47,225 nt of DNA from Gammaproteobacteria bacterium (GTDB lineage Bacteria; Pseudomonadota; Gammaproteobacteria; Pseudomonadales; Pseudohongiellaceae), in assembly GCA_026710425.1 (NCBI GenBank), contig JAPORB010000051.1, positions 1-47,225 of the forward strand, read 5' to 3'. The notes under the pieces were generated by a model. It was not told the DNA's origin. It made no database searches and saw nothing but the letters and a program-made list of their open reading frames with translations. How positions within the stretch are numbered: the stretch's first letter is position 1; each line of letters begins with the position of its first letter. Shown here piece after piece: positions 8,764-18,812 of this stretch. The position numbers and the translations under genes were made by a program.

Positions 8764-11700
8764 TCAGAACTCGAACTGAATTCCCATGCGAATTTCGTAT
8801 AGTGAAGCATTCTCACGAAGATCATTGATTGTGTCTGGTGTGAATTCGTTGAACACATATCGGTTCATGGAATCCAGGCTCATGTCCACCACTTCCTGAG
8901 AAAAGAACTCAGCATCAACCTGTACACCCCACTCATCATTGATTAGGTTGAGCATGTTGTACACCTTCAGGTAGGCCCGAGCTCGAGTGCCAAAGAAGAA
9001 GGGAATCTCTTGGTCGATTCGCAGGTCCATCCGGGTAGACCAGCGGGCATGCGACTCGTTGCGTGGCAGAAATCCACCCTGAAAGTCCGAATATCCATTA
9101 ACTCGAATAAATTCAGCCCAGGCATTCACATCGAAGTTTGGCCCCAACACAACGTTGGGATCGTTCAGCGTGGGGATGTAAAGCTGGTGGCGTCCGAACC
9201 GCCGATCACCTTCCAGTGGCTGCGAGCTCATCACAAAACTCTGCGGCTGACCTTTCTTGCGAAAAAATATGGCGGTGACGCGAGTCTGATGCCCCGGAAT
9301 GAACTCATGAGCGTAACTCACTCGCGCTGTGTAGCGGTGAGGCGATACATAATTGGATGTGGCTGGCAGTGGATCCAATAGAGTGTTGAGGGCTAGGTTG
9401 CCAAAATTGGATCCAGCTACAGAAGAAGTCATCGGGCTGACATCCGTCTGATCCGTGTAGGCATACCCAAACAACCAGTCCAGACCCCAGTCCAGTCTTT
9501 GTTTAGCTACCAGTGAAATAGCTGTGCCTTCACCATGAGTCTGAGCGTTGGTAAGCATGAAGTTGTCAGCACCGCGAACAAAATCAAAAATTGGTTGACC
9601 AGCCACCGTAACGCCAACCTGATCCTGGGCAATGTCCTCGTAATAGGCCGGATTGTCCTGCTGTGAGTGCAGAATATCCGCATCCACAATCAGGCCATTG
9701 TTAAAGGTGTAAGTGGCACCCAGCGAATACTTTATCTCTGAGGGTTGCTTATAATCTGGATCAATTAACACCAGCCCTTCAACGGCACCTTCTTCAACTG
9801 AAGTTGCAGCAACCTGATCGAACAGGGTCTGGGGCACATCGAAACCAGGACGTCCCATACCACTCAACGGCAGATCATTCAGAACGGAGCGGGAACCATC
9901 AAAATTTCGCAACTGCAATTGCACATTGGATATCCCGTCATTACTCCATGCATTGGTGATCCACACATTCGGATTACCACCCGAGTAAAGGCCTATTCCA
10001 CCCCTTACTGTCAGATTATTATTGGCTTCCCAAGTAAAACCAAGTCGAGGCATCCATAGATCCACACCGTCCAGATTGCCGTCGTTTCGGACACCGGCAA
10101 GTTCAGCAAATGACCTGTTATAGGTAGGACGGTCTGTCATACTCATGCGCTCATAGCGCAGGCCACCCACCAAGGTCAGGTTTAGATTGGGAAGGTACCA
10201 TTCATCCTGGAGATAAAAAATACTGGTGTTGTTTCCGTAATTTGCTGCGGCATCAATTGGATTGTTGGTACCTCCGCCACTTCCATAATAGATGCGGCTG
10301 GGGCGACCCAGTTCAAACTTGTCAATGCCACTGAGGCTGCACATTGGATCATCAAAACGACCCTGGGCGGTTAGCGCGTCGCAGAAATCCGGGTTGCCAC
10401 CGGAATCATCAAAATAATCGTACTCACCGCCATTGGCATGCTGCACAAACTGGTTGAATACCTGTAGCTCATCTCGCTCGTAACCGAAGGAGATCACATG
10501 ATCACCAGCAAGATACTGGCCAGAAAAGCGATAGAAGGTCGATTCCCAGTTTAACTGATTGGCCTGGCGTGAATCGTCGGCCCCGAGGTAAACCACATTG
10601 CGGCCTACACTAATTTGGTGGTCAGCAATATCCTTGATTCCGACCGTTCTCTGCAAATCCACCATTTCATTGGTGTTGATGAAAATATCGGTGGAAAAAT
10701 TGTCAGTCCACTGGGATTGTAGTTTGGCCGTCCAAGTTTCCAGCTCCGCTCCCTTTTGGTAGAAGTGGTTGGAAAATTCAAACTCGTTGGTATCACCGTC
10801 TGAGGCGCGGTCCTCAACACCATCATAGCCATTGTGAATCAACGAAGCGGTATGGTTGTCGTTGATGTTCCAGTCTAGGCGAATAATGAAGCTCTCAGTA
10901 GTCTGTACTCCATTGGCTGGTTCACCACCCGGTTCGTAGTTGTAAACATTATTGGAAATATCCCGGATACGATTGAAGTTAGCCTGACTTAGCCATGGGC
11001 GTGCTTCGCCGTTGGTCGAACCGGCGAAACCCTGAGCGATAAATTCCGGGGCCTCAGATTCCTCGTAAGCACCAAAGATGAACAGCTTGTCACGGATGAT
11101 CGGGCCGCCAACCGAGAAGCCGTAGTACTCTTCGTCGTAATCTTCCGTGTTGAACAGAACCCTATCCCGATCTGGTGTGGTGATCGAATCTCCACGAAGA
11201 CCATCATTGGTGCCTTCGAAGAATGCATTGCCGGTCCATTCATTGGTACCGGATTTGGTCACTGCATTGATGTTGCAGGCACTGAAACCACCGTAGGTCA
11301 CATCAAAGGGAGCAAGCTCGGCCGACACTTGGGCCACTGCCGCATAGGGAAAAGGCATGCCGGTAGCGGTGGCATAGCCGTTACTGTTAAGGCCAAAGCG
11401 GTCATTCTGGGCAATTCCATCCAGGCTGATGCTGTTGAAGCGAGGGTGTTTGCCAATACAGTTGACTTGTGAATCACGAGCATCCCCGTCCAGATTGAAA
11501 CGTGGATCCAGCGAGTAAACATCGCGGATGTCCCGATTGTAGGCCACCATGGTGTCCATTTCGAACTGTCCAAAGGTGGCTGAAGGACCGGCTGCGACAT
11601 CGACCAGAGTATTGGCCTCACCCAGCACAATTATCTCCTCGATTTCGCTGGATAGACCCATATCAATGGTCAGATTGTAGACATCACCCAGAGCAATCTG

Positions 11701-11988
11701 ATTGATGGTGACCGTTCTTTCTTCATTGATTGTGACAATGTAGGGCCCGCCCACAGGAAGGTTAGTGGCGTAGAACGTGCCTGAGTTGTTTGATTCCAGT
11801 GTTCGGGTTGCACCGGTCCGCGAATCCACAACCACTACTGTGGCATCGGACAGTGGATTTCCAGAGCCGTCGATCACACGGCCTCGGATGGCGGATGACG
11901 TGTCCTGAGCAGCTGCCTGACCAGCAAAGCCGACCGCCAGCAATGTAGACACACACAACAGATTCCTTGCACTATAGGGACAGCGCAT
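8764..11988 (-). CDS. TonB-dependent receptor with N-terminal carboxypeptidase-regulatory-like domain (Oar-like)
   Basis: Signal peptide, SSAIRGRVIDGSGNPLSDATVVVVDSRTGATRTLESNNSGTFYATNLPVGGPY, long barrel; GGAGGA ribosome site before ATG 11988. Confidence 0.92.
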   Translation of the reverse strand: MRCPYSARNLLCVSTLLAVGFAGQAAAQDTSSAIRGRVIDGSGNPLSDATVVVVDSRTGATRTLESNNSGTFYATNLPVGGPYIVTINEERTVTINQIALGDVYNLTIDMGLSSEIEEIIVLGEANTLVDVAAGPSATFGQFEMDTMVAYNRDIRDVYSLDPRFNLDGDARDSQVNCIGKHPRFNSISLDGIAQNDRFGLNSNGYATATGMPFPYAAVAQVSAELAPFDVTYGGFSACNINAVTKSGTNEWTGNAFFEGTNDGLRGDSITTPDRDRVLFNTEDYDEEYYGFSVGGPIIRDKLFIFGAYEESEAPEFIAQGFAGSTNGEARPWLSQANFNRIRDISNNVYNYEPGGEPANGVQTTESFIIRLDWNINDNHTASLIHNGYDGVEDRASDGDTNEFEFSNHFYQKGAELETWTAKLQSQWTDNFSTDIFINTNEMVDLQRTVGIKDIADHQISVGRNVVYLGADDSRQANQLNWESTFYRFSGQYLAGDHVISFGYERDELQVFNQFVQHANGGEYDYFDDSGGNPDFCDALTAQGRFDDPMCSLSGIDKFELGRPSRIYYGSGGGTNNPIDAAANYGNNTSIFYLQDEWYLPNLNLTLVGGLRYERMSMTDRPTYNRSFAELAGVRNDGNLDGVDLWMPRLGFTWEANNNLTVRGGIGLYSGGNPNVWITNAWSNDGISNVQLQLRNFDGSRSVLNDLPLSGMGRPGFDVPQTLFDQVAATSVEEGAVEGLVLIDPDYKQPSEIKYSLGATYTFNNGLIVDADILHSQQDNPAYYEDIAQDQVGVTVAGQPIFDFVRGADNFMLTNAQTHGEGTAISLVAKQRLDWGLDWLFGYAYTDQTDVSPMTSSVAGSNFGNLALNTLLDPLPATSNYVSPHRYTARVSYAHEFIPGHQTRVTAIFFRKKGQPQSFVMSSQPLEGDRRFGRHQLYIPTLNDPNVVLGPNFDVNAWAEFIRVNGYSDFQGGFLPRNESHARWSTRMDLRIDQEIPFFFGTRARAYLKVYNMLNLINDEWGVQVDAEFFSQEVVDMSLDSMNRYVFNEFTPDTINDLRENASLYEIRMGIQFEF

Positions 11989-12415
11989 TTGCTCCTCCTG
12001 AAAGTATGTAGATTAAGTAAATTATGCTGAAAAGGTTGTCAAACTGAACGCCATTGACGCTCATTGAGCAATCAAGTCACCCGCCGAATGCTGTGATTTA
12101 TTATTATAGAAGCCTTGGCATCTCCGGGTGCCTCGCATTCGGCCTCATCCTGTTGACGATGCAATTTTACACAAGCGAACATTACATTATTGTTACATCC
12201 CAGATTGTTATATCCAGGAGATATTTCTTTCAATTACCTTTCGGGTTGCTCTTGCAAATAGATCTTGCATGCCAGCCTGACAGGGCAGTCTAACCCGAAC
12301 GAAAACTCCAGTGCACAGGCGGCGTAAGAAAGAATTGCAACAAACTAAAAAGTCGCACCTTCAAAGCCCCCCCCTGCAAGTTCACGTCACTCAGGTTGTG
12401 ATGTTTTATCGTTGG

Positions 12416-12667
12416 TCAGATCAAATTCGCTCCTCGCAAGTCTGCGTATTCCAACCACGAATTGTTCAGATCAACGCCGCATAAGTTTGCATTGCTCAAG
12501 TCTGCACGACTCAAGTCTGCGCCATGAAGGTTCGCATGTTCCAACCATGCATAGCTCAAGTTCGCATCTCGAAAGTTCGCTAATCGCAATTCTTCGCCTT
12601 TGAAGTTCACATACGCAAAATCATGCCACCCGGCATTGTATAACCTTAACAATTCTTTCGCCGTCAT
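12416..12667 (-). CDS. pentapeptide repeat protein (possibly truncated by a premature stop)
   Basis: LANFRDANLSYAWLEHANLHGADLSRADLSNANLCGVDLNNSWLEYADLRGANLI: A(D/N)LxX repeats. Confidence 0.8.
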   Translation of the reverse strand: MTAKELLRLYNAGWHDFAYVNFKGEELRLANFRDANLSYAWLEHANLHGADLSRADLSNANLCGVDLNNSWLEYADLRGANLI

Positions 12668-13002
12668 CTAGACTCACTTAGATATAGCAGCATAATTTTG
12701 TCACAAGCTGGCGACTAGCCCAAAGCAATTTTTGGCAAGATTGCAATTTATGACGATTTGCGACAAAGATTGGCACTTGCTCTGCTCAATTCTTGAACGA
12801 ATCCCGTTAGGGTGGCAATATCTGAATGCTTTTCTAACATGCCTGCAACCCTGTTTCTTCAAAGTCAGGACAACGATTATTTGTCATTTCTGGGCAATAG
12901 CAGCCCAATCTCTTATGAAATCTTTGTCAAGGGTCTGTGGCGCAGGCGAAGTAGCAGGGAATGGTATCGGTAGGTCTCGACCTTCAGTCGTGCTGATTTT
13001 GA

Positions 13003-13491
13003 CTAGGAAGCAGTCTCAAGTCGCATCAGCAGATGCATGATGCCATCGTCCAGGAAAGGTTTCGATTCGGTCACAAAACCCAAATCAAGATAAAACTGCT
13101 CCAGATACAGCTGCGCTGCAATGATGATGGGTTGATTCGGCCAATAATCACGGCTGCAACCGATGGCAAAATGTACCAAATCTCGCCCTAGCCCTGTGCC
13201 ACGAACTTCTTTGCTGGTGGATACCCGCCCAATAGAACAACCGGGATAGCGAATACCAGGGGGAAGTAGCCTGGCATAGGCCAAGAGACGACCTTTACAA
13301 CATCCTGTAATATGCAATGCCGCCAGATCATCACCATCCGGATCAAGAAATGCGCAGTTCTGCTCAACAATGAAGACCTCCGCCCGCAGGCGCAGAATGT
13401 CATAGACTGTCGGGGCCGAGAGAGAGCCGAACTCCCTGCATGAAAACTCGATTTCGTCCAACAACGACCAACCTCCAGCGGAATTGTTCAA
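13003..13491 (-). CDS. GNAT family N-acetyltransferase, ElaA-like
   Basis: YDILRLRAEVFIVEQNCAFLDPDGDDLAALHITG..., IGRVSTSKEVRGTGLGRDLVHFAI, LYLEQFYLDLGFVTES. Confidence 0.85.
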   Translation of the reverse strand: MNNSAGGWSLLDEIEFSCREFGSLSAPTVYDILRLRAEVFIVEQNCAFLDPDGDDLAALHITGCCKGRLLAYARLLPPGIRYPGCSIGRVSTSKEVRGTGLGRDLVHFAIGCSRDYWPNQPIIIAAQLYLEQFYLDLGFVTESKPFLDDGIMHLLMRLETAS

Positions 13492-13992
13492 GTGTCATGA
13501 ACTGATAATGCAAAGCAGACCATTCGGCGCGTAGCAGAAATAACAGGCCTCGATCGGTTGGTGCCGAGTAATACCGGAGCCACCTTGATGATGACATCAA
13601 CAACCCTAGTCGCCCGAACCGGCGAAGCCGCAAGGTCCATGATTAAAAGCCGAACGCACAACTGCCAAAAAATGCTATCTGGTTGCAAAGAAGCCAGCTA
13701 CGGCGGCCTCTCAAGTATTGCGACTTTTGGATTCTAGTCTCTATCCGTACCGCCTTCAGTCGCTTACCACTTCTTCCTCAGCCAAGGTGCGCTTGCGAAC
13801 CTGACCGCCCCGGGATGAAATTCTTCAAAAACCAAAGAAACTACCAAAACTGGTCCAAAGGCCCAAAATAGTCTTTTCTTGGGCAAAGTATTTTGTAGGT
13901 TAATTTATCTCCGATAAATCAAATGCTTAGCAATAGTACAATTGCCTCAGTTAAAATGAAGGCAAAATGGGGATCCAAATCATGCACGATGG

Positions 13993-15726
13993 TTAATGGC
14001 TTCCGGTGGCATTCGGCATGTAATAGGACCAGTATCCTGTGAACATCTCTTCCCAGCTGTAGATACCGAAAGGGACGTCGGCATCGGGATTCGGGTTGGC
14101 AGGATTGGACATGGAGTTGTCCAATGCACCAACTATCTCAATGCGAGTATCCGCTGGCAAGGTGACCGGATCAGTAAACAGATAATGAGGTTGCCAGCCA
14201 TAGTTGTAGGCGGGCACGCTGAATAGAGTCAGGTTTTCTCCATTGGGCAGGATGGCGTTAAATTTCATCTTCTTGCCGCGAAAGTGCATGTGTGCCCTCA
14301 CCCCAACAATTACAACCTCATTGTCAAAGTGATGACTGGCAGTCAGTTCGAAATTGTTGTCGCCAGCCGGGACCGTGAAATGGGAAGCAACTACCTGTGT
14401 CAGTTTTTCATAGGGAGGCGGCAAGTCATGAAAATAGAGTCCTAGCATGGTCTGATCAAGCGTGGATCGACCGCTTGTTACATAGTGGAACTGCATCGCC
14501 AGCCGATAACCTGCGGGAATGAGTACACCGGTATCAGGAGGAAATTCCACCGCAGTTATCCTGCCCGGGGCATAACCTTCAAGAAAGCGTCGGGTGGCGG
14601 TTTCCTGCTGGCGTTCTGGTCCCCAGAAATCTTCCTCCGGCGGTACTACGAAAGTCATTAGATGATGCAGTACTGATTCATCCCCAGCCAGATACTGAAC
14701 TGCCCGTACCCAACGATCCTCAGTAAAGGGCAACTCGACGGTATGATAGTCATAGTCCAACACACCAGTCGAGGCAACGGCGATTTCAGGTCCTTTTACA
14801 ATGTAGTCGGGCTGCCCCAGTAGCCATTGGCGGCGATTTTTAAAATCCAACTGCTCCAATGGATCAATCTTAGAGTCTCCACGTGGTGCTCCAGCATCAA
14901 TCCAATGCACCAGAGTTTGCAATTCTTTTGTGCTGATATAGCGGGCATCTTTTGAATGACCGATATAAGGATCCACCTGAGTAGGTGGCATACGCCTGTT
15001 GAGCAGAACCTCCCTGATCATGGGTGACCAGCCCAAGAGCATCAAATGGCTGTCCATAGCAAAAGGGCCCACACCATCGGGCCGATGACATTCAGTACAG
15101 TGGTCGATGATAATGGGAGCCACCTCGGTCGCATAATCTGGTGAGTTTTCCAGATGTCTATCCCGATCAAGGTAATTCAAGGGACAGGAGTGTAGCGATG
15201 TAACAGCAGTCTCTTGAAGGTTGCCTGCAAGAAACTTTGCCAAGGTCTGCTCCAACTCGGCACCTGCCATTCCGCGAAAAAGCAACGTGGTTCTGAATGG
15301 ATCCAATACTAGCACCTCGCCAGCCTGCTTTATAGCCAGTGATGCCGATACCAGCTGACCCGTATCTTCGAGCAACGGTAGTGAATTTGGTGTTGCCAAA
15401 CCAGAAGCAGCGTTGCGTCCAATACCTTTGGAATCAAGCAGTACAAATTCAATGCCTTTCTCGCCCTGATCTTGCCATTTTTCCTGTATTGCCTGCAGTC
15501 GGGTTATGTGATCATCCATTGTCGAACAATCGGCATCGAAACTCATCATCACTAGAGCTTCTCGATGTTGATAACGACTCAATTGATGAAACTCGCCGAC
15601 AGTATCGAGCATGGCGAAGTCACTGACCCGTTCAGGTGCTGCCAACAGGATTCTGGAGTTGAAAAGCATCAACATCAGCAGTCCTAATGCAGAGAGCAAG
15701 TATCTGTTGGTCAGTGGTAACTGCAT
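13993..15726 (-). CDS. redoxin / c-type heme / type II copper monooxygenase-like multidomain protein
   Basis: N-terminal thioredoxin-fold-like segment (VSDFAMLDTVGEFHQLSRYQHREALVMMSFDADC), CTECHRPDGVGPF heme motif, then VLHHLMTF, MQFHYV and RAHMHFRGKKM typical of the ascorbate-dependent copper monooxygenase fold. Confidence 0.85.
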   Translation of the reverse strand: MQLPLTNRYLLSALGLLMLMLFNSRILLAAPERVSDFAMLDTVGEFHQLSRYQHREALVMMSFDADCSTMDDHITRLQAIQEKWQDQGEKGIEFVLLDSKGIGRNAASGLATPNSLPLLEDTGQLVSASLAIKQAGEVLVLDPFRTTLLFRGMAGAELEQTLAKFLAGNLQETAVTSLHSCPLNYLDRDRHLENSPDYATEVAPIIIDHCTECHRPDGVGPFAMDSHLMLLGWSPMIREVLLNRRMPPTQVDPYIGHSKDARYISTKELQTLVHWIDAGAPRGDSKIDPLEQLDFKNRRQWLLGQPDYIVKGPEIAVASTGVLDYDYHTVELPFTEDRWVRAVQYLAGDESVLHHLMTFVVPPEEDFWGPERQQETATRRFLEGYAPGRITAVEFPPDTGVLIPAGYRLAMQFHYVTSGRSTLDQTMLGLYFHDLPPPYEKLTQVVASHFTVPAGDNNFELTASHHFDNEVVIVGVRAHMHFRGKKMKFNAILPNGENLTLFSVPAYNYGWQPHYLFTDPVTLPADTRIEIVGALDNSMSNPANPNPDADVPFGIYSWEEMFTGYWSYYMPNATGSH

Positions 15727-16121
15727 AAGGATTGTTTGAGGCTAGCCATTAGACAGTAGGCTCGGTATGGTAAGGCTAGACCACGGATTGTGCTCCCGCT
15801 CTTAATCATGTTTTAAATCCATCCGGCCTTGTCAAGGTAATAGCAACCTTGTGCTCGAAATTGGTGAAGGGACTGTATGCCAGTCGGCAGGTAATACGAG
15901 TCATGGTAAGTAGTCAGTATTTATTACCAGAGTATTTTGCACTATACCATGGGTATTGGAAACGTGCTCAGCCACAGCAATCCTCATTCCCAAAGGGGAC
16001 TCATTAGTCATTTACTGAAAAATCTGGCATCCACAATGGTATCCGACTCAGTTGATCAGTTTGTGCGCTTACAGAGGAATAGTCCAACCAGCGAAGGTTG
16101 ATTTTCATATGCAGGCAGTCG

Positions 16122-16835
16122 TTATTCTTTATGGATCAGATTATTTAACTCCAATCCTTCTTCATAAAATCTGCTCATTCGTTGTGGAGAGATCTTCAGA
16201 TGATAAGCCAACTTAAGGAGTTGATTCTTTATTGATTGTCTGATTATACCGTTCTCTCGAAAGCGAATCGCTGATGTGCAGGCCTCAGCTGATAGCCGAA
16301 GTGGAGGGCATTGTCTTCCCAAGTATCGGGATAGTTCGGTATCCTCAAAAATAGCCAGATCAGGAACTCTCACCTCTTTATCGATAAAGCAACGATTAAA
16401 GAACAGGCAGTGGTCCAGATAAACTATACCACTTCGGTCAAAACGAATTCGGTTTGAATACCAAGAGGTTAAGCGTAGCAGAGGATGATCCAAATCAAAG
16501 AGATGACTGAGTCCGCCCCACACAGGTTTGTTACTGTCGCAAGCCTGTCTGACTTGCTCAAAGATAGATGCCTCTACAAGGCTACGAGGGTGATGCAAAA
16601 ATATACAGTCGCCTTTGGCTACTGCCAGGCCATGATTCAGGCGGGCAGCACGGTGGCTGCCAGGCAGATTGAGTAGCATAAATCCTGATTGATTCAGCCG
16701 CTGCAGACTGCCATCGGTACTGCCACCATCCACTACAATGACCTCTGCATTAACGACAGCTTCAAGGTTAGTCAGGATGGTATCAAGATTGCCGCAGCGT
16801 TCCTCATTAAAGGTGGGCAGAATAATGCTAATCAT
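16122..16835 (-). CDS. glycosyltransferase family 2, TIGR04283-like
   Basis: MISIILPTFNEE, EVIVVDGGSTDGS, GSHRAARLNHGLAVAKGDCIFLHHPRS. Confidence 0.85.
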   Translation of the reverse strand: MISIILPTFNEERCGNLDTILTNLEAVVNAEVIVVDGGSTDGSLQRLNQSGFMLLNLPGSHRAARLNHGLAVAKGDCIFLHHPRSLVEASIFEQVRQACDSNKPVWGGLSHLFDLDHPLLRLTSWYSNRIRFDRSGIVYLDHCLFFNRCFIDKEVRVPDLAIFEDTELSRYLGRQCPPLRLSAEACTSAIRFRENGIIRQSIKNQLLKLAYHLKISPQRMSRFYEEGLELNNLIHKE

Positions 16836-16986
16836 AATCGGGCAGCAGAGACAGGGTTGAAAAACCGAATGGATGAAGTCCGCGTTCAGTCAAACCGGGC
16901 AGAAGTTTGTAATGTTTGCCAAAGAGGTGACCGACTATATCGAAAACCAATACTTTAAGTAGAATGATGGTTATAATGTGTTTTGC

Positions 16987-17063
16987 GTCCCCATGGCACA
17001 ACTGGATAGCGCGACGCCCTCCTAAGGCGTAGGTTGCAGGTTCGACTCCTGCTGGGGACACCA
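16987..17063 (+). tRNA. tRNA-Arg (anticodon CCT)
   Basis: GTCCCCA acceptor pairs with TGGGGAC; anticodon arm ACGCC-CTCCTAA-GGCGT; T-arm GCAGG-TTCGACT-CCTGC; encoded CCA. Confidence 0.96.
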
Positions 17064-17257
17064 GATTGCTCACAAAATATTGTTAGCTTGAAAGATTTTG
17101 AAAGCTGGCTGAATGAGTTAGGTATTTTCGACGTTACAATAGCTGAAGCAGCAAAAATACAAAATCCAACGGTCAGATCCCCCGGCTGATTACGGGTGGA
17201 ATCAGGCTGCATCTGGAAATATGTTCCTTTACCCCATCCTTGGACATTGTGCATGAT

Positions 17258-18169
17258 TCAAGTGGTGCGGTACTTGAACTCTTGCAAGCTAATAGGTGAG
17301 TGTCTTTCAGCCAGAGTCCAGCTCGGGTTTTCAGCGGCGAATTTGGTACTGATGATGCCTAATGCCACTGCATCCTGTCCAGACTCATCAGCAACTGCTG
17401 ACAAAATCACCACCTTTCCCATATCAATCTCAGCCAGACTCTGCTTGCTTCTCAACAGGTATAGACGTTTCTTGGCCTTACTGCGGTAATGCATTCTAGC
17501 GACCACTTCCTGTCCGGTATAGCATCCCTTGTTGAAATCAATCACACCTGACAGATCATAGTTGAGCAACTGTGGCGTATATTTTTCACTGGTTTCGGGC
17601 CTCACATGCACCGTGCCTGCTAGAATATCCTGCCGATTCCAGGCTGAACTATGATCAGGACTCTGCAAACCCGGCAGTTGGCCAAGACGTTCGACTGCCC
17701 AGTTATTGTGGCACCAGATCTCATGACGCAGCCCGGAGCCCGGCAGGCAAATCATCGTATAGTCATTACTATGCTGTACAGTATCAATTTCAATCGTTGC
17801 AGAGGGGAAGTATTGCCTGAATACTTCAGTTTGTGGACCATTTATAATTCCGAAAACTGCAGTCGGTCCATTTGACAGTTGCAGTTCCACTTTGGAGAAC
17901 ACCGCATAACGCGCCAGCGTATCGATAATTTTTTGCCCCATGCCGACACAAGTTTGCAAGAGCAGGCTGTCATCAGGCATCTTCAATAGCCGAAAGTCAG
18001 CAATGACCCGGCCCTTGATGTTGCACAAGGCACCTGGTAAGGAGTGGCAGTCAGTCAGCTTTTGCACGTCACAACTCGCTTGACCTTGCAGAAATCCTAT
18101 AGCATCTGCACCAGTGAGACGAACGTAATCAAACATCCCAACGGCTGACAAATTAACTGCTTGCATCAT
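17258..18169 (-). CDS. ygfZ: tRNA-modifying protein YgfZ (folate-binding)
   Basis: GFLQGQASCDVQ and FNKGCYTGQEVVARMHYRSKAKKRLY signature. Confidence 0.93.
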   Translation of the reverse strand: MMQAVNLSAVGMFDYVRLTGADAIGFLQGQASCDVQKLTDCHSLPGALCNIKGRVIADFRLLKMPDDSLLLQTCVGMGQKIIDTLARYAVFSKVELQLSNGPTAVFGIINGPQTEVFRQYFPSATIEIDTVQHSNDYTMICLPGSGLRHEIWCHNNWAVERLGQLPGLQSPDHSSAWNRQDILAGTVHVRPETSEKYTPQLLNYDLSGVIDFNKGCYTGQEVVARMHYRSKAKKRLYLLRSKQSLAEIDMGKVVILSAVADESGQDAVALGIISTKFAAENPSWTLAERHSPISLQEFKYRTT

Positions 18170-18435
18170 TAATCCGATATTATCTGGAGGTTTTAGTCTG
18201 GCTTATGGTTTGCATTTTGTGGTGGCAAGGAAGGATAGACTCATTCCCGATTTTGTTATGATTCCACCCTGTTGCCTAGTTGCTTCAATTATTGCCCAAA
18301 AAGCTACTACAAAGTCCGGCTTATCAGATGAAGTCTTCAGCCTGCTTTGTATAGTCTGTCTACCGCTGAGATAAAGTTCTTTTGTGCAACTCATTCAAAC
18401 CGTCTTAATGCCCTATAGCGAATGCCATTATACCC

Positions 18436-18696
18436 ATGACTGATCTCAACCGACAAAAAATCTTTTGGCATAGTCGACGAGGTATGCTCGAACTGGATCT
18501 GTTGTTGGTGCCCTTTGCAACAGAGGTCTTTGATTCGCTTTCCAATGAGGAGCAACTGCTATACCAAGATTTCCTTGCCAGCGAGGATCAGGATTTGTAT
18601 CAGTGGCTACTACAGTTGAGTGAACCATCAGAAGTCAGATTCAAGCCGCTGATTGCCAAGATTCTTGCCCATAACGAAGATCGTGATTCGATCTAA
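18436..18696 (+). CDS. sdhE: FAD assembly factor SdhE
   Basis: 86 aa; IFWHSRRGMLELDLLLVPF...LSNEEQLLYQDFLASEDQDLYQWLL. Confidence 0.92.
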   Translation: MTDLNRQKIFWHSRRGMLELDLLLVPFATEVFDSLSNEEQLLYQDFLASEDQDLYQWLLQLSEPSEVRFKPLIAKILAHNEDRDSI

Positions 18697-18812
18697 TTTT
18701 CGTTTGCGGTGTTCCTCAAATAACTGCTCTTATATCTACAGCTAACGATGTTAGCAATAGTGCATTGAGCATTCTGATTAGATCCTTGCCAGGAATGCAT
18801 TGTCAGCATATT

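Noticed and set aside
12732-13040. Plus-strand ORF of 102 aa overlapping the ElaA-like gene end
   Set aside because: No recognisable motifs; overlaps the confident minus-strand GNAT gene.
17064-17195. Possible integration scar after tRNA-Arg (short frame SLKDFESWLNELGIFDVTIAEAAKIQNPTVRSPG*)
   Set aside because: No integrase, no repeated tRNA 3' end within the window, and no recognisable family.
16828-17254. Minus-strand ORFs 16828-17073 and 16955-17254 (...VSPAGVEPATYALGGRRAIQL..., ...GVPSRSRTCNLRLRRASRYPVVPWG...)
   Set aside because: Antisense translations of tRNA-Arg(CCT), a common source of spurious hypothetical proteins.
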